DNA from: a bacterium
GTDB taxonomy: Bacteria; Elusimicrobiota; Elusimicrobia; Elusimicrobiales; UBA9959
Length of the DNA stretch: 64,000 nt
Reading direction: 5' to 3'
Assembly: GCA_021811185.1 (NCBI GenBank)
Contig: JAJZPL010000009.1
Coordinates: 1-64,000, forward strand
Positions 41,226 to 50,697 of the stretch are shown piece by piece. The notes beneath the pieces are model-generated. The model made no database searches and was not told the DNA's origin. It saw nothing but the letters and a program-made list of their open reading frames with translations. Positions within the stretch are counted from its first letter, which is position 1. Each line of letters starts with the position of its first letter. A program made the translations under genes and the position numbers.

Positions 41226-43241
41226 CTATTTCAGCAGCGCGTTGACCTTTTGAACGATGGCCTGGGGGCTGAACGGCTTCTCTATGAATTCAGCCCTCGC
41301 GCCGAGCTTCTCCCTGAACTCCTCCTCTTTCTCCAGGTATCCGGACATGCAGATCACCTTGATGCCGGGATATTTAGCCAGGACCGCCAGGGTAAGCTCC
41401 ACCCCGTCCATCGCCGGCATGGCCATGTCGGTAAGCAGCAGGCCCACCGGCTGGCCGCCCTCCGCCAGCAGCCGCAGGGCTTCCTTGCCGTCCGCGGCCT
41501 CCTGCACGGAATACCCGGCGGAAGCGAGTATCCTTTTGGCGATCTTCCGCATCTGCTCGTCGTCTTCCACGACCAGGATGCCGCCTTTGCCGGTTACGGC
41601 CCTGGTTTGGGCGGCGGGCTGTTCGCGCTCCACCCCGCCTTCCGCCAGCGGGAAGCAGAGGCGGAAGACCGAACCGGCCCCCGGGGAACTTTCAACCATG
41701 ATATCCCCGCCGCTCTGCTTGACTATCCCGTAGACGGTGGAAAGCCCCAGGCCGACCCCCTTGCCGGGCTCTTTCGTGGTAAAGAAGGGCTCGAATATTT
41801 TTTTCTGGGTCGCTTCGTCCATTCCTGCCCCGCTGTCTTTCACGCTCAGCGCTATATACCGCCCTGCGGGAACTGCCCCGCTCACGGCCTGTGCCGGGGC
41901 CTTAAGGTCCAGCAGCGCGGTCTCTATGCGGATGTCGCCGCCCATAGGCATGGCGTCGCGGGCGTTCAGGACGAGGTTCAGGATAACCTGCTCCAGCTGG
42001 CCGGGGTCCACCTTGACCGGGCCCACGACCGGGCCGAGCGCGGCTTCCAGGCGCACGTTCTCCCCTATAACCCGCTTCAGCATCCTCTGCATTTCCGAAA
42101 CTATAACGTTTATATCTATGACCTTGGGCTCCATCACCTGCTTCCGGCTGAACGCCAGGAGTTTGCGCACCAGGGCGGCGGCGTGGTCCGCGGCCTTCAC
42201 TATTTCAGTTATATCCTCCAGCCTGGCGTCGCCCGGGGCCAGGCTTTTGCCGAGGAAATCGGCGTAGGCCAGGATGGGCCCAAGCAGGTTGTTCAGGTCG
42301 TGCGCCACCCCGCCGGCCAGCCGGCCCATGGAGTCCAGCTTCTGGCTGCGCCGCAGCCGCTCTTCGCTCTCCAGTAGTTTTTTTTCCGCCAGTTTACGCT
42401 CGGTAATATCCTGCAGGACCCCCACCACCATGGCCGGGGCGCCGTCGGGCCCCGAAACCAGTTCCCCCTTGGAATAAATATCGCGTATCTCTCCGGTGTC
42501 CGTTTTTTTTACCCGGAATTCCTCGCTGTAGCCGCCTTCGCCGCGGATCAGCCCTTTCATGGCCCGGTCCAGGGCGGGCCTGTACTCCTCCAGCACGCTT
42601 TCCTGCACCTCGGCCAGCGGCAGCCTGGAGGCGGCAGGCCTGAGCCCGTAGATGCGGAAGGCCTCTTCCGAAGCCCAGATATCCCCGGTGCGCAGGTCCA
42701 GCTCCCAGTTGCCCACCTGCGCGATAGCCTGCGCCCGCTTGAGCCGCCTCTCGCTCAGGGACAGCTTTTCAAGCGCCCGTTCCAACTCGGCCTCTTTAGC
42801 CCGAAGCTTGCGGGTAAGGATCGTAAGATATTCGTTGTCTAAAACGCTCCCGGCTTCGTCCGGCGGGCCGCCGGCGCCCTGCGCCAGCGCCTCCGCCACG
42901 GCCGCCAGCAGGTCCGCGGCCTCGAAAGGCTTGCGTATGTACCTGGCGGCGCCCAGGCCGAGCGCCAGGGCCTCTTCGTCCTTCTCGGAATTCGTGGCGG
43001 TGAAAAGGATTAACGGTATCCGTTTGAGTTCGGGGTCGGCTTTCAGCAGGCGGCAGAGCATGAAGCCGTCCATCTCCGGCATCATCACGTCGGAGAGGAT
43101 AAGGTCCGGCCGGGAAAGCCTGGCCTTCTCCAGCGCCTCGCGGCCGTTGCCGGCCAGTTCCGTCCCGTAACCCTTCCTCTTCAGGGTCAGTTCCAGCGCC
43201 TCCCTGTTGCCCAGGTCGTCTTCCACGATCAGTATTTTCAT
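41226..43241 (-). CDS. Hybrid sensor kinase REC-PAS-HisKA-HATPase-REC
   Basis: 671 residues, soluble. The N-terminal receiver has IVEDDLGN, acceptor Asp in LILSDVMMPEMDG and RKPFEA. A coiled coil (about 135-165) leads to a PAS domain (about 165-290, GNWELDLRTGDIW, then GVLQDITERK). HisKA has GGVAHDLNNLLGPIL, and the HATPase has DSGAGMD and GVGLGLSTVYGIV. The C-terminal receiver has VVEDDEQ and acceptor Asp in LLLTDMAMPAMDG. Both receivers look active, so a phosphorelay is likely. Placed 25 bp after lnt, it may be co-transcribed with secA-lnt. Confidence 0.92.
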   Translation of the reverse strand: MKILIVEDDLGNREALELTLKRKGYGTELAGNGREALEKARLSRPDLILSDVMMPEMDGFMLCRLLKADPELKRIPLILFTATNSEKDEEALALGLGAARYIRKPFEAADLLAAVAEALAQGAGGPPDEAGSVLDNEYLTILTRKLRAKEAELERALEKLSLSERRLKRAQAIAQVGNWELDLRTGDIWASEEAFRIYGLRPAASRLPLAEVQESVLEEYRPALDRAMKGLIRGEGGYSEEFRVKKTDTGEIRDIYSKGELVSGPDGAPAMVVGVLQDITERKLAEKKLLESEERLRRSQKLDSMGRLAGGVAHDLNNLLGPILAYADFLGKSLAPGDARLEDITEIVKAADHAAALVRKLLAFSRKQVMEPKVIDINVIVSEMQRMLKRVIGENVRLEAALGPVVGPVKVDPGQLEQVILNLVLNARDAMPMGGDIRIETALLDLKAPAQAVSGAVPAGRYIALSVKDSGAGMDEATQKKIFEPFFTTKEPGKGVGLGLSTVYGIVKQSGGDIMVESSPGAGSVFRLCFPLAEGGVEREQPAAQTRAVTGKGGILVVEDDEQMRKIAKRILASAGYSVQEAADGKEALRLLAEGGQPVGLLLTDMAMPAMDGVELTLAVLAKYPGIKVICMSGYLEKEEEFREKLGARAEFIEKPFSPQAIVQKVNALLK

Positions 43242-43266
43242 AAATATCCTGATTTAAACATTTTCG

Positions 43267-44802
43267 TCAGACAAAAAGAACAGCCAGCAGGAACGCGGAA
43301 ACCAGCAGCAGCGCGGCCCCGGCGAACCACTTCCCGTAGTACGGGAAAATGGCCCGCTCCGAGTACACCCTGACCGGGACCAGCAGCGCGGTCCGCTCGC
43401 CCAGAGCCGTCCTGGCCGTAACGCGGCCCCAGGGGTCTATCGCTCCGGAAATGCCGTTGTTGGCGGCGCGCAGCACCGCGCGCCGGTTCTCCACCGCCCG
43501 GAAAACGTTCGCCGCAAAATGCTGGTACGGCGCGGCCGTGTCCAGATACCAGCCGTCGTTGGTGATGTTCACGAAAAAATCGGCCCCGTCACGGGTGTCG
43601 CCCGTGAACAGATAAGGGAAGATCGACTCGTAGCAGATGACGGCGCCGAATTTAAGCCCCTGGAACGGCATCAGCTCCTGCCGGGGCGCCCCCGGCAGGA
43701 ATTCCCCCAGCGCGGCCACCGGTTTAATATATTTTCCGAGCAGGCCCCTGAGCGGAACGTATTCGCCGAACGGCACCAGCTGGCGCTTGTTGTAGGCGGC
43801 GGTTATAGCGCCGTCCTTATCCAGCAGGAAGGCCGCCACCCGGCTGCCGTCGCCTTTCGAGACGGAGCCCACCAGCGTCGCGCCTGCGGGCCGGGCCGCG
43901 GCGGTCTTCAGCCATGCGTAACAGGCCGGCTCGTCTATCCAGCAGGGCAGCGCGTTCTCCGGCCATACGGCCAGGTCCGCGCCCTTCGCCGCCGCGGCGA
44001 GCCCCTCCATGTTCCTCATGATGTTCCCGGCCTCGGCGGCGTCCCACTTGGCGTACTGGTCTATGGAAGGCTGCAGCAGGGCGGCGGTAAAAGTTAAGCG
44101 CGGCACGGCGGCATCGGCCCGGCGGAGTTCCCGCGCGCCGAAGAGCCAGATGGCGGCGAAAAGCATGAGGGCAGGCAGGAAACGGACCCCTTTCTTCCAG
44201 GCGGGGCCGTCGAGCGCGAATAACGAGCCGGCCAGCGCCCCGGTAAAACAGACGGCGGCGCCGAGGCCGTACACGCCGGTAACGGACGCCAGCTGGATCA
44301 GCGGCGTATAAGCCCATTGTGTGTAGCCCAGCATGAACCAGGGGAACCAGACCGCCTTCGCGCTCAGGTAGACCTTGCCGTACTCCAGCAGGAACCAGCC
44401 CGCGGCGAAAACGTAGGGCCAGGCCTTGAGGCCGGCCTTTTTAAGATAAAAACCGAACACGGAAACGAGCAGGAACTCGGAGGACATCAGCAGGCTGAGG
44501 AGCAGCAGCCCCAGCGCGGAAACCGCCGGCTCCACGCCGCCCGCGCGCATGGTGGGGTAGATCCAGTAAAGGATCCCGGCGTAAAAAAGGAACCCGCAGG
44601 CCAGCCCGCCGGCGGCGGCGGCCTTAAGCGTTCTTGTTTTCAGGAGGTAATACGACAAAGGCGCCAGCGCGACCCACGCCAGCCACCCCTGGTCGAACTT
44701 AGGATAACTGAGGACCAGCAGCAGGGAGGTCAGCGCCGGCAGCAGCCGGAAATAAACCGGGGCGGAAAAAGAAGAACTTCGTTTTCCGCCCCGTTCGGCC
44801 AT
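43267..44802 (-). CDS. lnt: Apolipoprotein N-acyltransferase
   Basis: The 511-residue enzyme adds the third acyl chain to lipoproteins at the inner membrane. About six N-terminal membrane segments precede a nitrilase-like domain with the triad Glu (AVWPENALP), Lys (YNKRQLVPFGEYVPL) and Cys (VICYESIFPYL). One C-terminal membrane helix follows. AAGGTAA precedes the ATG. Its presence fits the several lipobox proteins in the window. It lies 17 bp downstream of secA. Confidence 0.95.
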   Translation of the reverse strand: MAERGGKRSSSFSAPVYFRLLPALTSLLLVLSYPKFDQGWLAWVALAPLSYYLLKTRTLKAAAAGGLACGFLFYAGILYWIYPTMRAGGVEPAVSALGLLLLSLLMSSEFLLVSVFGFYLKKAGLKAWPYVFAAGWFLLEYGKVYLSAKAVWFPWFMLGYTQWAYTPLIQLASVTGVYGLGAAVCFTGALAGSLFALDGPAWKKGVRFLPALMLFAAIWLFGARELRRADAAVPRLTFTAALLQPSIDQYAKWDAAEAGNIMRNMEGLAAAAKGADLAVWPENALPCWIDEPACYAWLKTAAARPAGATLVGSVSKGDGSRVAAFLLDKDGAITAAYNKRQLVPFGEYVPLRGLLGKYIKPVAALGEFLPGAPRQELMPFQGLKFGAVICYESIFPYLFTGDTRDGADFFVNITNDGWYLDTAAPYQHFAANVFRAVENRRAVLRAANNGISGAIDPWGRVTARTALGERTALLVPVRVYSERAIFPYYGKWFAGAALLLVSAFLLAVLFV

Positions 44803-44819
44803 GGTTTTTACCTTGCTGT

Positions 44820-47456
44820 TCAGGCGTTAACGCCGTGGCACTTCTTGTATTTCTTGCCCGAGCCGCAGGGACAGGGATCGTTGCGCCCTATCTTGGCGTC
44901 CGCGAACTTGGCCGCCGGCTTCGCTTCGGGCTGTTTGCCTCCCAGCCTGGGGGGCTGCTTCTGCTCGGAGGCGGGCGCGCCTTCCTGCGTTACCGGCTGC
45001 GCCACCGGGCGCGGCGGCAGCTGGATGCGGAACACGTATTCCACCATCTGGTCGCGCACGCGGCCCAGCATGGCCTCGAACAGGGAATAGGACTCCTTCT
45101 GGTACTCGATCAGCGGGTCCTTCTGGCCGTAGGCGCGCAGGCCCACGCCCTTCTTGAGATGGTCCAGGTCGAACAGGTGGTTCTTCCAGATATGGTCCAT
45201 GATCTGCAGCAGCAGCAGGCGCTGCAGCTCGGCGAAATCCACGTTGCGCTCGGCGAAGTCCTTGAAGCGGGCCTGGTAGGCCGCGTCGATGCGCTTCATG
45301 ACCTCTTCCTCGAGCGCCATCCGGTTCAGCGTGTGCACCTCGTCCGGGGTGTACGTCACTTCGAAACCCGCGGTCTTCTTCAGGAACACGTTCAGCGCTT
45401 CCAGGTTCCACAGCTGCGAGGCCTGCTCCAGCGGGCAGTTCAGGTCCAGCTGCTCCGTCACGGCCTCGTGGATCATCTTGGTGATGCGCTCGGTCACTTC
45501 CGCGCCGTCCAGGATGATGTTGCGCAGCTCGTAGACGGCCATGCGCTGCTTGTTCATAACGTTGTCGTAATCCAGCAGCTGCTTGCGGGCGTCGAAGTTC
45601 ATGCCTTCCACGCGCTTCTGCGCGCCTTCGATCTGGCGGCTGACCAGCGAGGACTCGATCACCTCGCCCTCCTCCATGCCCAGCTTCTCCATGATGGCGG
45701 AGATGCGCTCGGAACCGAAAAGCCGCATCAGCTCGTCTTCCAGGGAGACGTAGAAGACCGACGAGCCGGGGTCGCCCTGGCGCGCGCAGCGGCCGCGCAG
45801 CTGGTTGTCGATGCGGCGGCTCTCGTGGCGCTCGGTGCCCATCACGCACAGGCCGCCGATCTGGCTGACGTAGTCGTGCTCGGCCTCCAGCGGCGGGTTG
45901 CCGCCCAGGATGATGTCGGTGCCGCGGCCGGCCATGTTGGTGGCGATGGTCACCTGGCCCTTGCGGCCGGCCTGGGAAATGATCTGTGCTTCCATCTCGT
46001 GGTACTTGGCGTTCAGGACCTGGTGCGGAATGCCCTTGGTGCGGAGCATCGCGGCGAGCTTTTCCGACTTCTCGATGGAACGGGTGCCGACCAGCATCGG
46101 CTGGCCCTTCCTCCAGCGCTCGTCGATCTCCATCACGATGGCGTTGTTCTTCTCGCGCTCGGTGCGGTAGATGCGGTCGGGAGAGTCCTTGCGCACCAGC
46201 GGGCGGTTGGGCGGGATCTCCACCACTTCCAGCTTGTAGATCTCCCAGAATTCGTCGGACTCGGTCATGGCGGTGCCGGTCATGCCGGACAGCTTGTTGT
46301 AGAGCTTGAAGTAGTTCTGGAAGGTGATGGTGGCCAGCGTCTGGTTCTCTTCCTTGATGCGCAGGTTCTCTTTGGCCTCGATGGCCTGATGCAGGCCGTC
46401 GGACCAGCGGCGGCCCGGCATCAGGCGCCCGGTGAACTCGTCCACGATCACGATCTCGCCGTCCTTCACCACGTACTCCACGTCCTTGTCGAACAGGTGG
46501 TGCGCGCGCAGGCCCTGGTTCAGGTGGTGGGCCCATTCGGAGGAAACGTCGTCGTAGATATTGCCCACGCCCAGGATCTTCTCGGCCTTGCGCACGCCCT
46601 CCTCGGTGAGGGTGGCGGTGTGGCCCTTCTCGTCCACGATCGCGTCGAAGCCAAGCCCCAAGTCCACGTCCTCGCGCTTGGCCTCGATCTCCTCTTTCTC
46701 GGTAATGAAGCGCACGTTCAAGAGCGGGATCACCCGGTTCACGACGTAATATTTATCGGTGGATTCTTCGGACGGGCCGGAGATGATCAGCGGCGTGCGG
46801 GCCTCGTCGATCAGGATCGAGTCCACCTCGTCGATCACGGCGAAATTGCGTTCGCGCATCACGCGCTCGTCCTTGCCCATCACCATGTTGTCGCGCAGGT
46901 AGTCGAAGCCCACCTCGTTGTTGGTAATGTAGGTGATGTCGCGGTTGTACATCTCGCGGCGGTCCTCGTTCTTCATGTCGTGCTGGACGAAGCCGACGGT
47001 GAGGCCCAGAAATTCGTGCACCGGGCCCATCCACAGGCTGTCGCGCTTGGCCAGGTAGTCGTTCACGGTCACCACGTGCACGCCCTTGCCGGTGAGGGCG
47101 TTCAGGTAGGCGGGCAGGGTGGAGACCAGTGTTTTACCTTCGCCGGTGCGCATTTCGGCGATCTTGCCGCGGTGCAGCGTGATGCCGCCGATAAGCTGCA
47201 CGTCGTAGTGGCGCATCTTCAGCACGCGCTTGGAGGCCTCGCGCACGCAGGCGAAAGCCTCGGGCAGCAGGTCGTCCAGGGTTTCACCCTTGGCCAGGCG
47301 TTCCTTGAACTCCGGGGTCTTGGCCTTGAGCTGTTCGTCGGAGAGTTTTGAAATGGTTTCTTCGAGGGCGTTGATCTGGTCGACCACCGGCTGCACGGTC
47401 TTCAGCGCGCGCTCGCTTTTTGAGCCTATAATGGATTCAACTATTTTTTTCAGCAT
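44820..47456 (-). CDS. secA: Preprotein translocase ATPase SecA
   Basis: The 878-residue motor of Sec export has Walker A (MRTGEGKTL), Walker B ([17 protein letters not shown]), [20 protein letters not shown], and the second nucleotide domain ([14 protein letters not shown]). The C-terminus carries the zinc/SecB-binding tail [16 protein letters not shown]. Length is normal. The ATG at 47456 ([11 protein letters not shown]) is preferred to a start six codons upstream. It is first in a unit with lnt and the hybrid kinase. Confidence 0.97.
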   Translation of the reverse strand: MLKKIVESIIGSKSERALKTVQPVVDQINALEETISKLSDEQLKAKTPEFKERLAKGETLDDLLPEAFACVREASKRVLKMRHYDVQLIGGITLHRGKIAEMRTGEGKTLVSTLPAYLNALTGKGVHVVTVNDYLAKRDSLWMGPVHEFLGLTVGFVQHDMKNEDRREMYNRDITYITNNEVGFDYLRDNMVMGKDERVMRERNFAVIDEVDSILIDEARTPLIISGPSEESTDKYYVVNRVIPLLNVRFITEKEEIEAKREDVDLGLGFDAIVDEKGHTATLTEEGVRKAEKILGVGNIYDDVSSEWAHHLNQGLRAHHLFDKDVEYVVKDGEIVIVDEFTGRLMPGRRWSDGLHQAIEAKENLRIKEENQTLATITFQNYFKLYNKLSGMTGTAMTESDEFWEIYKLEVVEIPPNRPLVRKDSPDRIYRTEREKNNAIVMEIDERWRKGQPMLVGTRSIEKSEKLAAMLRTKGIPHQVLNAKYHEMEAQIISQAGRKGQVTIATNMAGRGTDIILGGNPPLEAEHDYVSQIGGLCVMGTERHESRRIDNQLRGRCARQGDPGSSVFYVSLEDELMRLFGSERISAIMEKLGMEEGEVIESSLVSRQIEGAQKRVEGMNFDARKQLLDYDNVMNKQRMAVYELRNIILDGAEVTERITKMIHEAVTEQLDLNCPLEQASQLWNLEALNVFLKKTAGFEVTYTPDEVHTLNRMALEEEVMKRIDAAYQARFKDFAERNVDFAELQRLLLLQIMDHIWKNHLFDLDHLKKGVGLRAYGQKDPLIEYQKESYSLFEAMLGRVRDQMVEYVFRIQLPPRPVAQPVTQEGAPASEQKQPPRLGGKQPEAKPAAKFADAKIGRNDPCPCGSGKKYKKCHGVNA

Positions 47457-47531
47457 ATACCCTATATTAAACAATTTTTAAACGCTTTTATACACCGGGC
47501 CGCGCCCGCCGCGCGCGATTTTAAAGAAAAC

Positions 47532-47574
47532 GTCAGTTTTTCTTAACCCCAGGTTCAGGAAAGGCCGTTACACT
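47532..47574 (+). promoter_or_regulatory. Promoter/activator site shared with 47988-48030
   Basis: GTCAGTTT (47532-47539) is followed after 29 bp by the -10-like TACACT (47569-47574). Exactly the same elements and spacing precede the gene at 48083, which suggests a common regulator. Confidence 0.5.
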
Positions 47575-47598
47575 ATACCGGCGGAATAAGGAGGTCTT

Positions 47599-47961
47599 AT
47601 GGAAATACGCATACTGGCGGCTGACGACGAGAAGGCGACACTCGCCCTCTACCGGGTGATCTTCGCGGCGAAGCGCTACCGCCTCACCTTCGCCAGGAAC
47701 GTGGCGGAAGCCCTTAACCTCCTGGAGTCGGGCACCTACGACCTGCTGATCTCGGACCTGTTCTTCGCGGACGGGACCGGCCTGGAACTGGCGCGCCGGT
47801 TCAGGGAAGCCGGCCCGGACAGGAGCATCCTGATAACCGACTCCCTGCCCCCGGACGCGCGCGCCCTGCTTGAAAAAAAGGAAGGTTTTATTAAATCCTT
47901 CGGCAAGTCTTTCGAGTACGGGGACCTGCTGAAGCTGGTGGACAATTTTTTCGGCGCCTGA
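47599..47961 (+). CDS. Receiver-domain protein
   Basis: A 120-residue receiver with an acidic pair (LAADDEK) and acceptor Asp in LLISDLFFADGTG. The conserved Thr is present (ILITDS), while the Lys region is altered (FGKSFEYGDLL). It has no output domain. AGGAGGT gives a strong ribosome-binding site. It is the first gene upstream of the acidic secreted proteins and shares a promoter pattern with the first of them. Confidence 0.85.
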   Translation: MEIRILAADDEKATLALYRVIFAAKRYRLTFARNVAEALNLLESGTYDLLISDLFFADGTGLELARRFREAGPDRSILITDSLPPDARALLEKKEGFIKSFGKSFEYGDLLKLVDNFFGA

Positions 47962-47987
47962 GCCGGCGCCGGAAAGATGACAAGAAA

Positions 47988-48030
47988 GTCAGTTTGATTT
48001 CACACGGAGTTAAGGTTCGGCGGCTACACT
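47988..48030 (+). promoter_or_regulatory. Promoter/activator site shared with 47532-47574
   Basis: GTCAGTTT (47988-47995), then 29 bp, then TACACT (48025-48030). GTTAAGGTTC lies just upstream of the -10-like box and resembles the half-sites of some OmpR-type regulators. The leader to 48083 would be about 46 nt. Confidence 0.5.
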
Positions 48031-48082
48031 TGGAGGACGGCGGAAACTGCGGAAGCGCAACTACAGAACGGAGGACATCGTT

Positions 48083-48667
48083 ATGAAAACCCACACAAAG
48101 AACAAAATTAAGAACTGCGCGGCGCTGCTGGCCGGACTGGCCATGCTGCTGCCTTACGCGAGCCAGGCCGCGGCGGCCGCGGGCGGGAAAACGGAGAAGG
48201 AAGTTTCGGAACACGCGGGATTGTCCCTGAAAGACCTTAAGGTCAAAGGCGCCGGCCGGGAAAAAGCCGCCGTGCCGGCCGAAAAGGAAATAAGCGCGGC
48301 CGGGGAAAAGGACTTAAAAGCCGGCAAAGAAACGGAGAAAGCGGGTCCTGAAGCCCAGGGGAAAGAACTGGCGGTGGAAAAAGAAGCCCCGGAACTTAGC
48401 GCCAAAGAGGCGGACGAAGGCGCCGGCGGGCAGAAAGAGCTGGACAAGGAAAACGGCGGCGAAAAGGACCTTGAAAAAGAGGCCGGCGACGAAAAAGAGG
48501 CGGCCGGGCTGGACGAGAAGGAACTGGACAAAGAGGGCGACGAAAAGGAAGTAGAGGGCATCGAGAACGAAAAAGACACCGAGACCGAATCCGAGGCCGA
48601 CAACAAAGGCGAGCAGATTGAGGCCGAGGACTCGACCGCGGCCGAAAAGCCCGAAGCCGGAGATTGA
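48083..48667 (+). CDS. Acidic low-complexity secreted protein, paralog 1
   Basis: 194 residues with a signal peptide (to about ASQAAAAA). The mature part is almost entirely Glu, Lys, Asp, Ala and Gly, in repeats such as KELDKE, EKDLEKEAGDEKE, and LDEKELDKEGDEKEVEG. It is probably unstructured or a single long charged helix. The C-terminal EKDTETESEADNKGEQIEAE corresponds to EKDTEGTAEPGEDDKGDTIE in the next gene, so the two are related. GGAGGAC precedes the ATG. Function is unknown; cation binding or envelope spacing is possible. Confidence 0.8.
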   Translation: MKTHTKNKIKNCAALLAGLAMLLPYASQAAAAAGGKTEKEVSEHAGLSLKDLKVKGAGREKAAVPAEKEISAAGEKDLKAGKETEKAGPEAQGKELAVEKEAPELSAKEADEGAGGQKELDKENGGEKDLEKEAGDEKEAAGLDEKELDKEGDEKEVEGIENEKDTETESEADNKGEQIEAEDSTAAEKPEAGD

Positions 48668-48724
48668 CCGGCCATGGCCCGCCCGGCCAAGCCGGGCGGG
48701 CGCGGCTTCCGGGGATTATACTGC

Positions 48725-48730
48725 TATAAT
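48725..48730 (+). promoter_or_regulatory. -10 box of a candidate leaderless promoter
   Basis: A perfect TATAAT with 6 nt before the ATG at 48737, and no Shine-Dalgarno sequence before that ATG. A GGCCGGGC-type hairpin lies just upstream (about 48680-48705). Confidence 0.5.
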
Positions 48731-48736
48731 TTCCGG

Positions 48737-49291
48737 ATGAAAACATTAATATCGCGCACAGAGGCCGTATTTATGAGCATAGCAAAGGGGTTCTTTCCGG
48801 GGAGGGCGCTGTTCCTCCTGGCCGCGGCAATACTGCTGGCGGCCGTGCCCCCGCTCAAGCTCCTGAGGGCAGGGACTCCCGCGGAGGCCGGGCCGGCCGG
48901 AGAAGCCGCAGCCGCGGCCCTGGCCCTTAACGCCAGGGACCTGGACGCCCCGGTTACCGCCGCCGCCGGCAGGGACCTGGAGGCGCTGGTGCAGGAAGCG
49001 GCCGCCGGCGACGGAGAAGAGAAACTGGCTTTGGAGGCGCTCAACGAGGTGGACGTGGACGCGGACGCGGAGGAGAAAGCCGCCGCCGGAACGATAGGCG
49101 CCGAAGCCGCGGAGAAGGAGCGGGCCGTCAGGGAAGACGGCGGAGAGGACCCGGGCCGTTTGGAGCGGGAGGCCGAACGGGACCAGAAAGAGATCTCCAC
49201 CATAGAGAAGGATACCGAAGGGACGGCCGAACCGGGCGAGGACGATAAAGGCGACACGATAGAGAGGGAAGACCCGGGGATGGATGACTGA
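48737..49291 (+). CDS. Acidic low-complexity secreted protein, paralog 2
   Basis: 184 residues with an N-terminal membrane or signal segment (GRALFLLAAAILLAAVPPL) and a mature part rich in Glu, Asp and Ala. The end, EKDTEGTAEPGEDDKGDTIE, matches the tail of the upstream protein. The ATG at 48737 is chosen from the TATAAT placement; an ATG at 48773 would start closer to the hydrophobic segment. The stop overlaps the next gene by 8 bp. Confidence 0.75.
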   Translation: MKTLISRTEAVFMSIAKGFFPGRALFLLAAAILLAAVPPLKLLRAGTPAEAGPAGEAAAAALALNARDLDAPVTAAAGRDLEALVQEAAAGDGEEKLALEALNEVDVDADAEEKAAAGTIGAEAAEKERAVREDGGEDPGRLEREAERDQKEISTIEKDTEGTAEPGEDDKGDTIEREDPGMDD

Positions 49292-49697
49292 TATGCACAG
49301 ACTTACGACCATAGCCATGATCCTGCTGCTCTCAGCCGCGGCCCTGCTCTTTTCGGCGGCCCTCCCCGCCCTGGCCGCGGAAAAACCGGCCCAGGCGGAG
49401 CTCACCAAGAACGAAGCGGTGTCCTATTACTTCAACCGCTCGGGGGACGAAATAGCGGCCCTGCGCGCGGAAGGCTTCGGCTACGGAGAGATAGTCAAGA
49501 TCTTCGTGATAGCCGAAATGGCCAGGCGGCCGCTGGACGAGCTGCTGGGCGAAAACCGCAAAGGTTACGGCTGGGGAACGCTCAGCGTAAAACTCGGCCT
49601 GAACCCGGTGTTCGTAAAAAGGAGAGTTGATTCGGCGCGCAGGGAGCTGGACATAAGCGTCAGGCCCGCGGTACCGAAGCAAGCGGTAAAAAAGTAA
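49284..49697 (+). CDS. Small secreted helical protein, unknown
   Basis: 137 residues with a signal peptide (to ALA-AE). The mature part is helical, with YYFNRSGDEIAALRAEGFGY, GEIVKIFVIAEMARRPLDEL and GYGWGTLSVKLGLNPVFVKR. The pattern of a helix, a G-Y-G turn and LSVKLGL recalls helix-turn-helix-like modules, but the signal peptide places it outside the cytoplasm. A second ATG nine bases later is possible. It is coupled to the acidic-protein gene upstream. Confidence 0.75.
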   Translation: MTDMHRLTTIAMILLLSAAALLFSAALPALAAEKPAQAELTKNEAVSYYFNRSGDEIAALRAEGFGYGEIVKIFVIAEMARRPLDELLGENRKGYGWGTLSVKLGLNPVFVKRRVDSARRELDISVRPAVPKQAVKK

Positions 49698-49722
49698 AAA
49701 ACGCAGCACAAGGAGACCGTTT

Positions 49723-50697
49723 ATGAGACTTCTAAAGGTGCTTTCGGCTATTTTTTTACTCGCCTCCGCCCAGGCTTGGGCGCAGGACATACGATCGGAT
49801 AAATATCCGCGCCCCGGCGCGGTCCCGGCGCACATACTGCCGCGGCCGCTGCCCGAGCCGAAGACCTGGGAAGTTACCGCCGGGGCCGCTATGACCGCGG
49901 ACGCCAACATCTCCCACCTGCTGGTAAACTCGGCGGTGAACAGCAACGCCAAGGTGAAGGATAATATCCGCCACCTCAGCGCGGGCTTTTCGGCGGAACC
50001 CGCCTTCGCGAAGAAAGCCGGGCTGGAGCTGTCCTATTCCTTCGACGACTACGCCTACCGCACCCACACGGCCTTCAGCTACAAGAACCACTCGCTGGCC
50101 GCCGGCGTTACGCCCGGCCTGGGCAAGGCCTGGAACCTGGACCTCGGCTGGGATATGGACCTGGTAAAGGACAAAACCGGGACCATAGCCGAAGACAGCG
50201 GGGCCCATGCCGGCCTGATCTGGCACGGTCCCGGGGGGCTGCGGATAAAAGGCGGCTACGAGCGCCGGAAGGACAACGTGCGGACCAATGCCATGAAGGA
50301 CGCGGACACCAACGCGGCCTACCTGTCGGCCAACCGGCGCTTTTTTAAACGGCACCTCGGCTTCGTCAGCCTGCGCTGGCAGGCCCATGCCGCGGCCGGT
50401 CCGGATTACTCCTTCAAAGCGCGCTCCGCGGTGCTGGGCCTGATCAGCAGATGGACGCCCTGGTTCAAGCTGGTGACCGCGGCCGTGCGCGTAGAGAAGG
50501 ATTACGACAACGTCGATACGCGCTTCCTGAAACTCAGGCGCGACGCCACCAACTCGGTGATGATAAAGCCGGTCTTCACGCTGGCGCACGGGCTGTCGGC
50601 GGTAGGTTCTTTCACTTACATGGACAACCACTCCAACGTGTCCATGAAGAGCTATTCGGACAGGATCTATTCGGTAGGCCTGGAAGGCAGGTTCTGA
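49723..50697 (+). CDS. Outer-membrane beta-barrel protein
   Basis: 324 residues with a signal peptide (to AWA-Q). The mature part shows regular amphipathic strands (AGLELSYSFDDYAYRTHTAF, SVGLEGRF) and ends in Phe, the recognition signal for the BAM machinery. About 12-14 strands are likely. It has no plug domain. AAGGAGACC precedes the ATG. It follows the secreted-protein genes and probably forms one operon with them. Its 3' end overlaps the convergent kinase gene by 31 bp. Confidence 0.82.
   Translation: MRLLKVLSAIFLLASAQAWAQDIRSDKYPRPGAVPAHILPRPLPEPKTWEVTAGAAMTADANISHLLVNSAVNSNAKVKDNIRHLSAGFSAEPAFAKKAGLELSYSFDDYAYRTHTAFSYKNHSLAAGVTPGLGKAWNLDLGWDMDLVKDKTGTIAEDSGAHAGLIWHGPGGLRIKGGYERRKDNVRTNAMKDADTNAAYLSANRRFFKRHLGFVSLRWQAHAAAGPDYSFKARSAVLGLISRWTPWFKLVTAAVRVEKDYDNVDTRFLKLRRDATNSVMIKPVFTLAHGLSAVGSFTYMDNHSNVSMKSYSDRIYSVGLEGRF

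Noticed and set aside
44835..47351. An 838-codon plus-strand open frame opposite secA
   Set aside because: It is rich in His, Leu, Val and Gln with no motif; secA on the other strand is certain.
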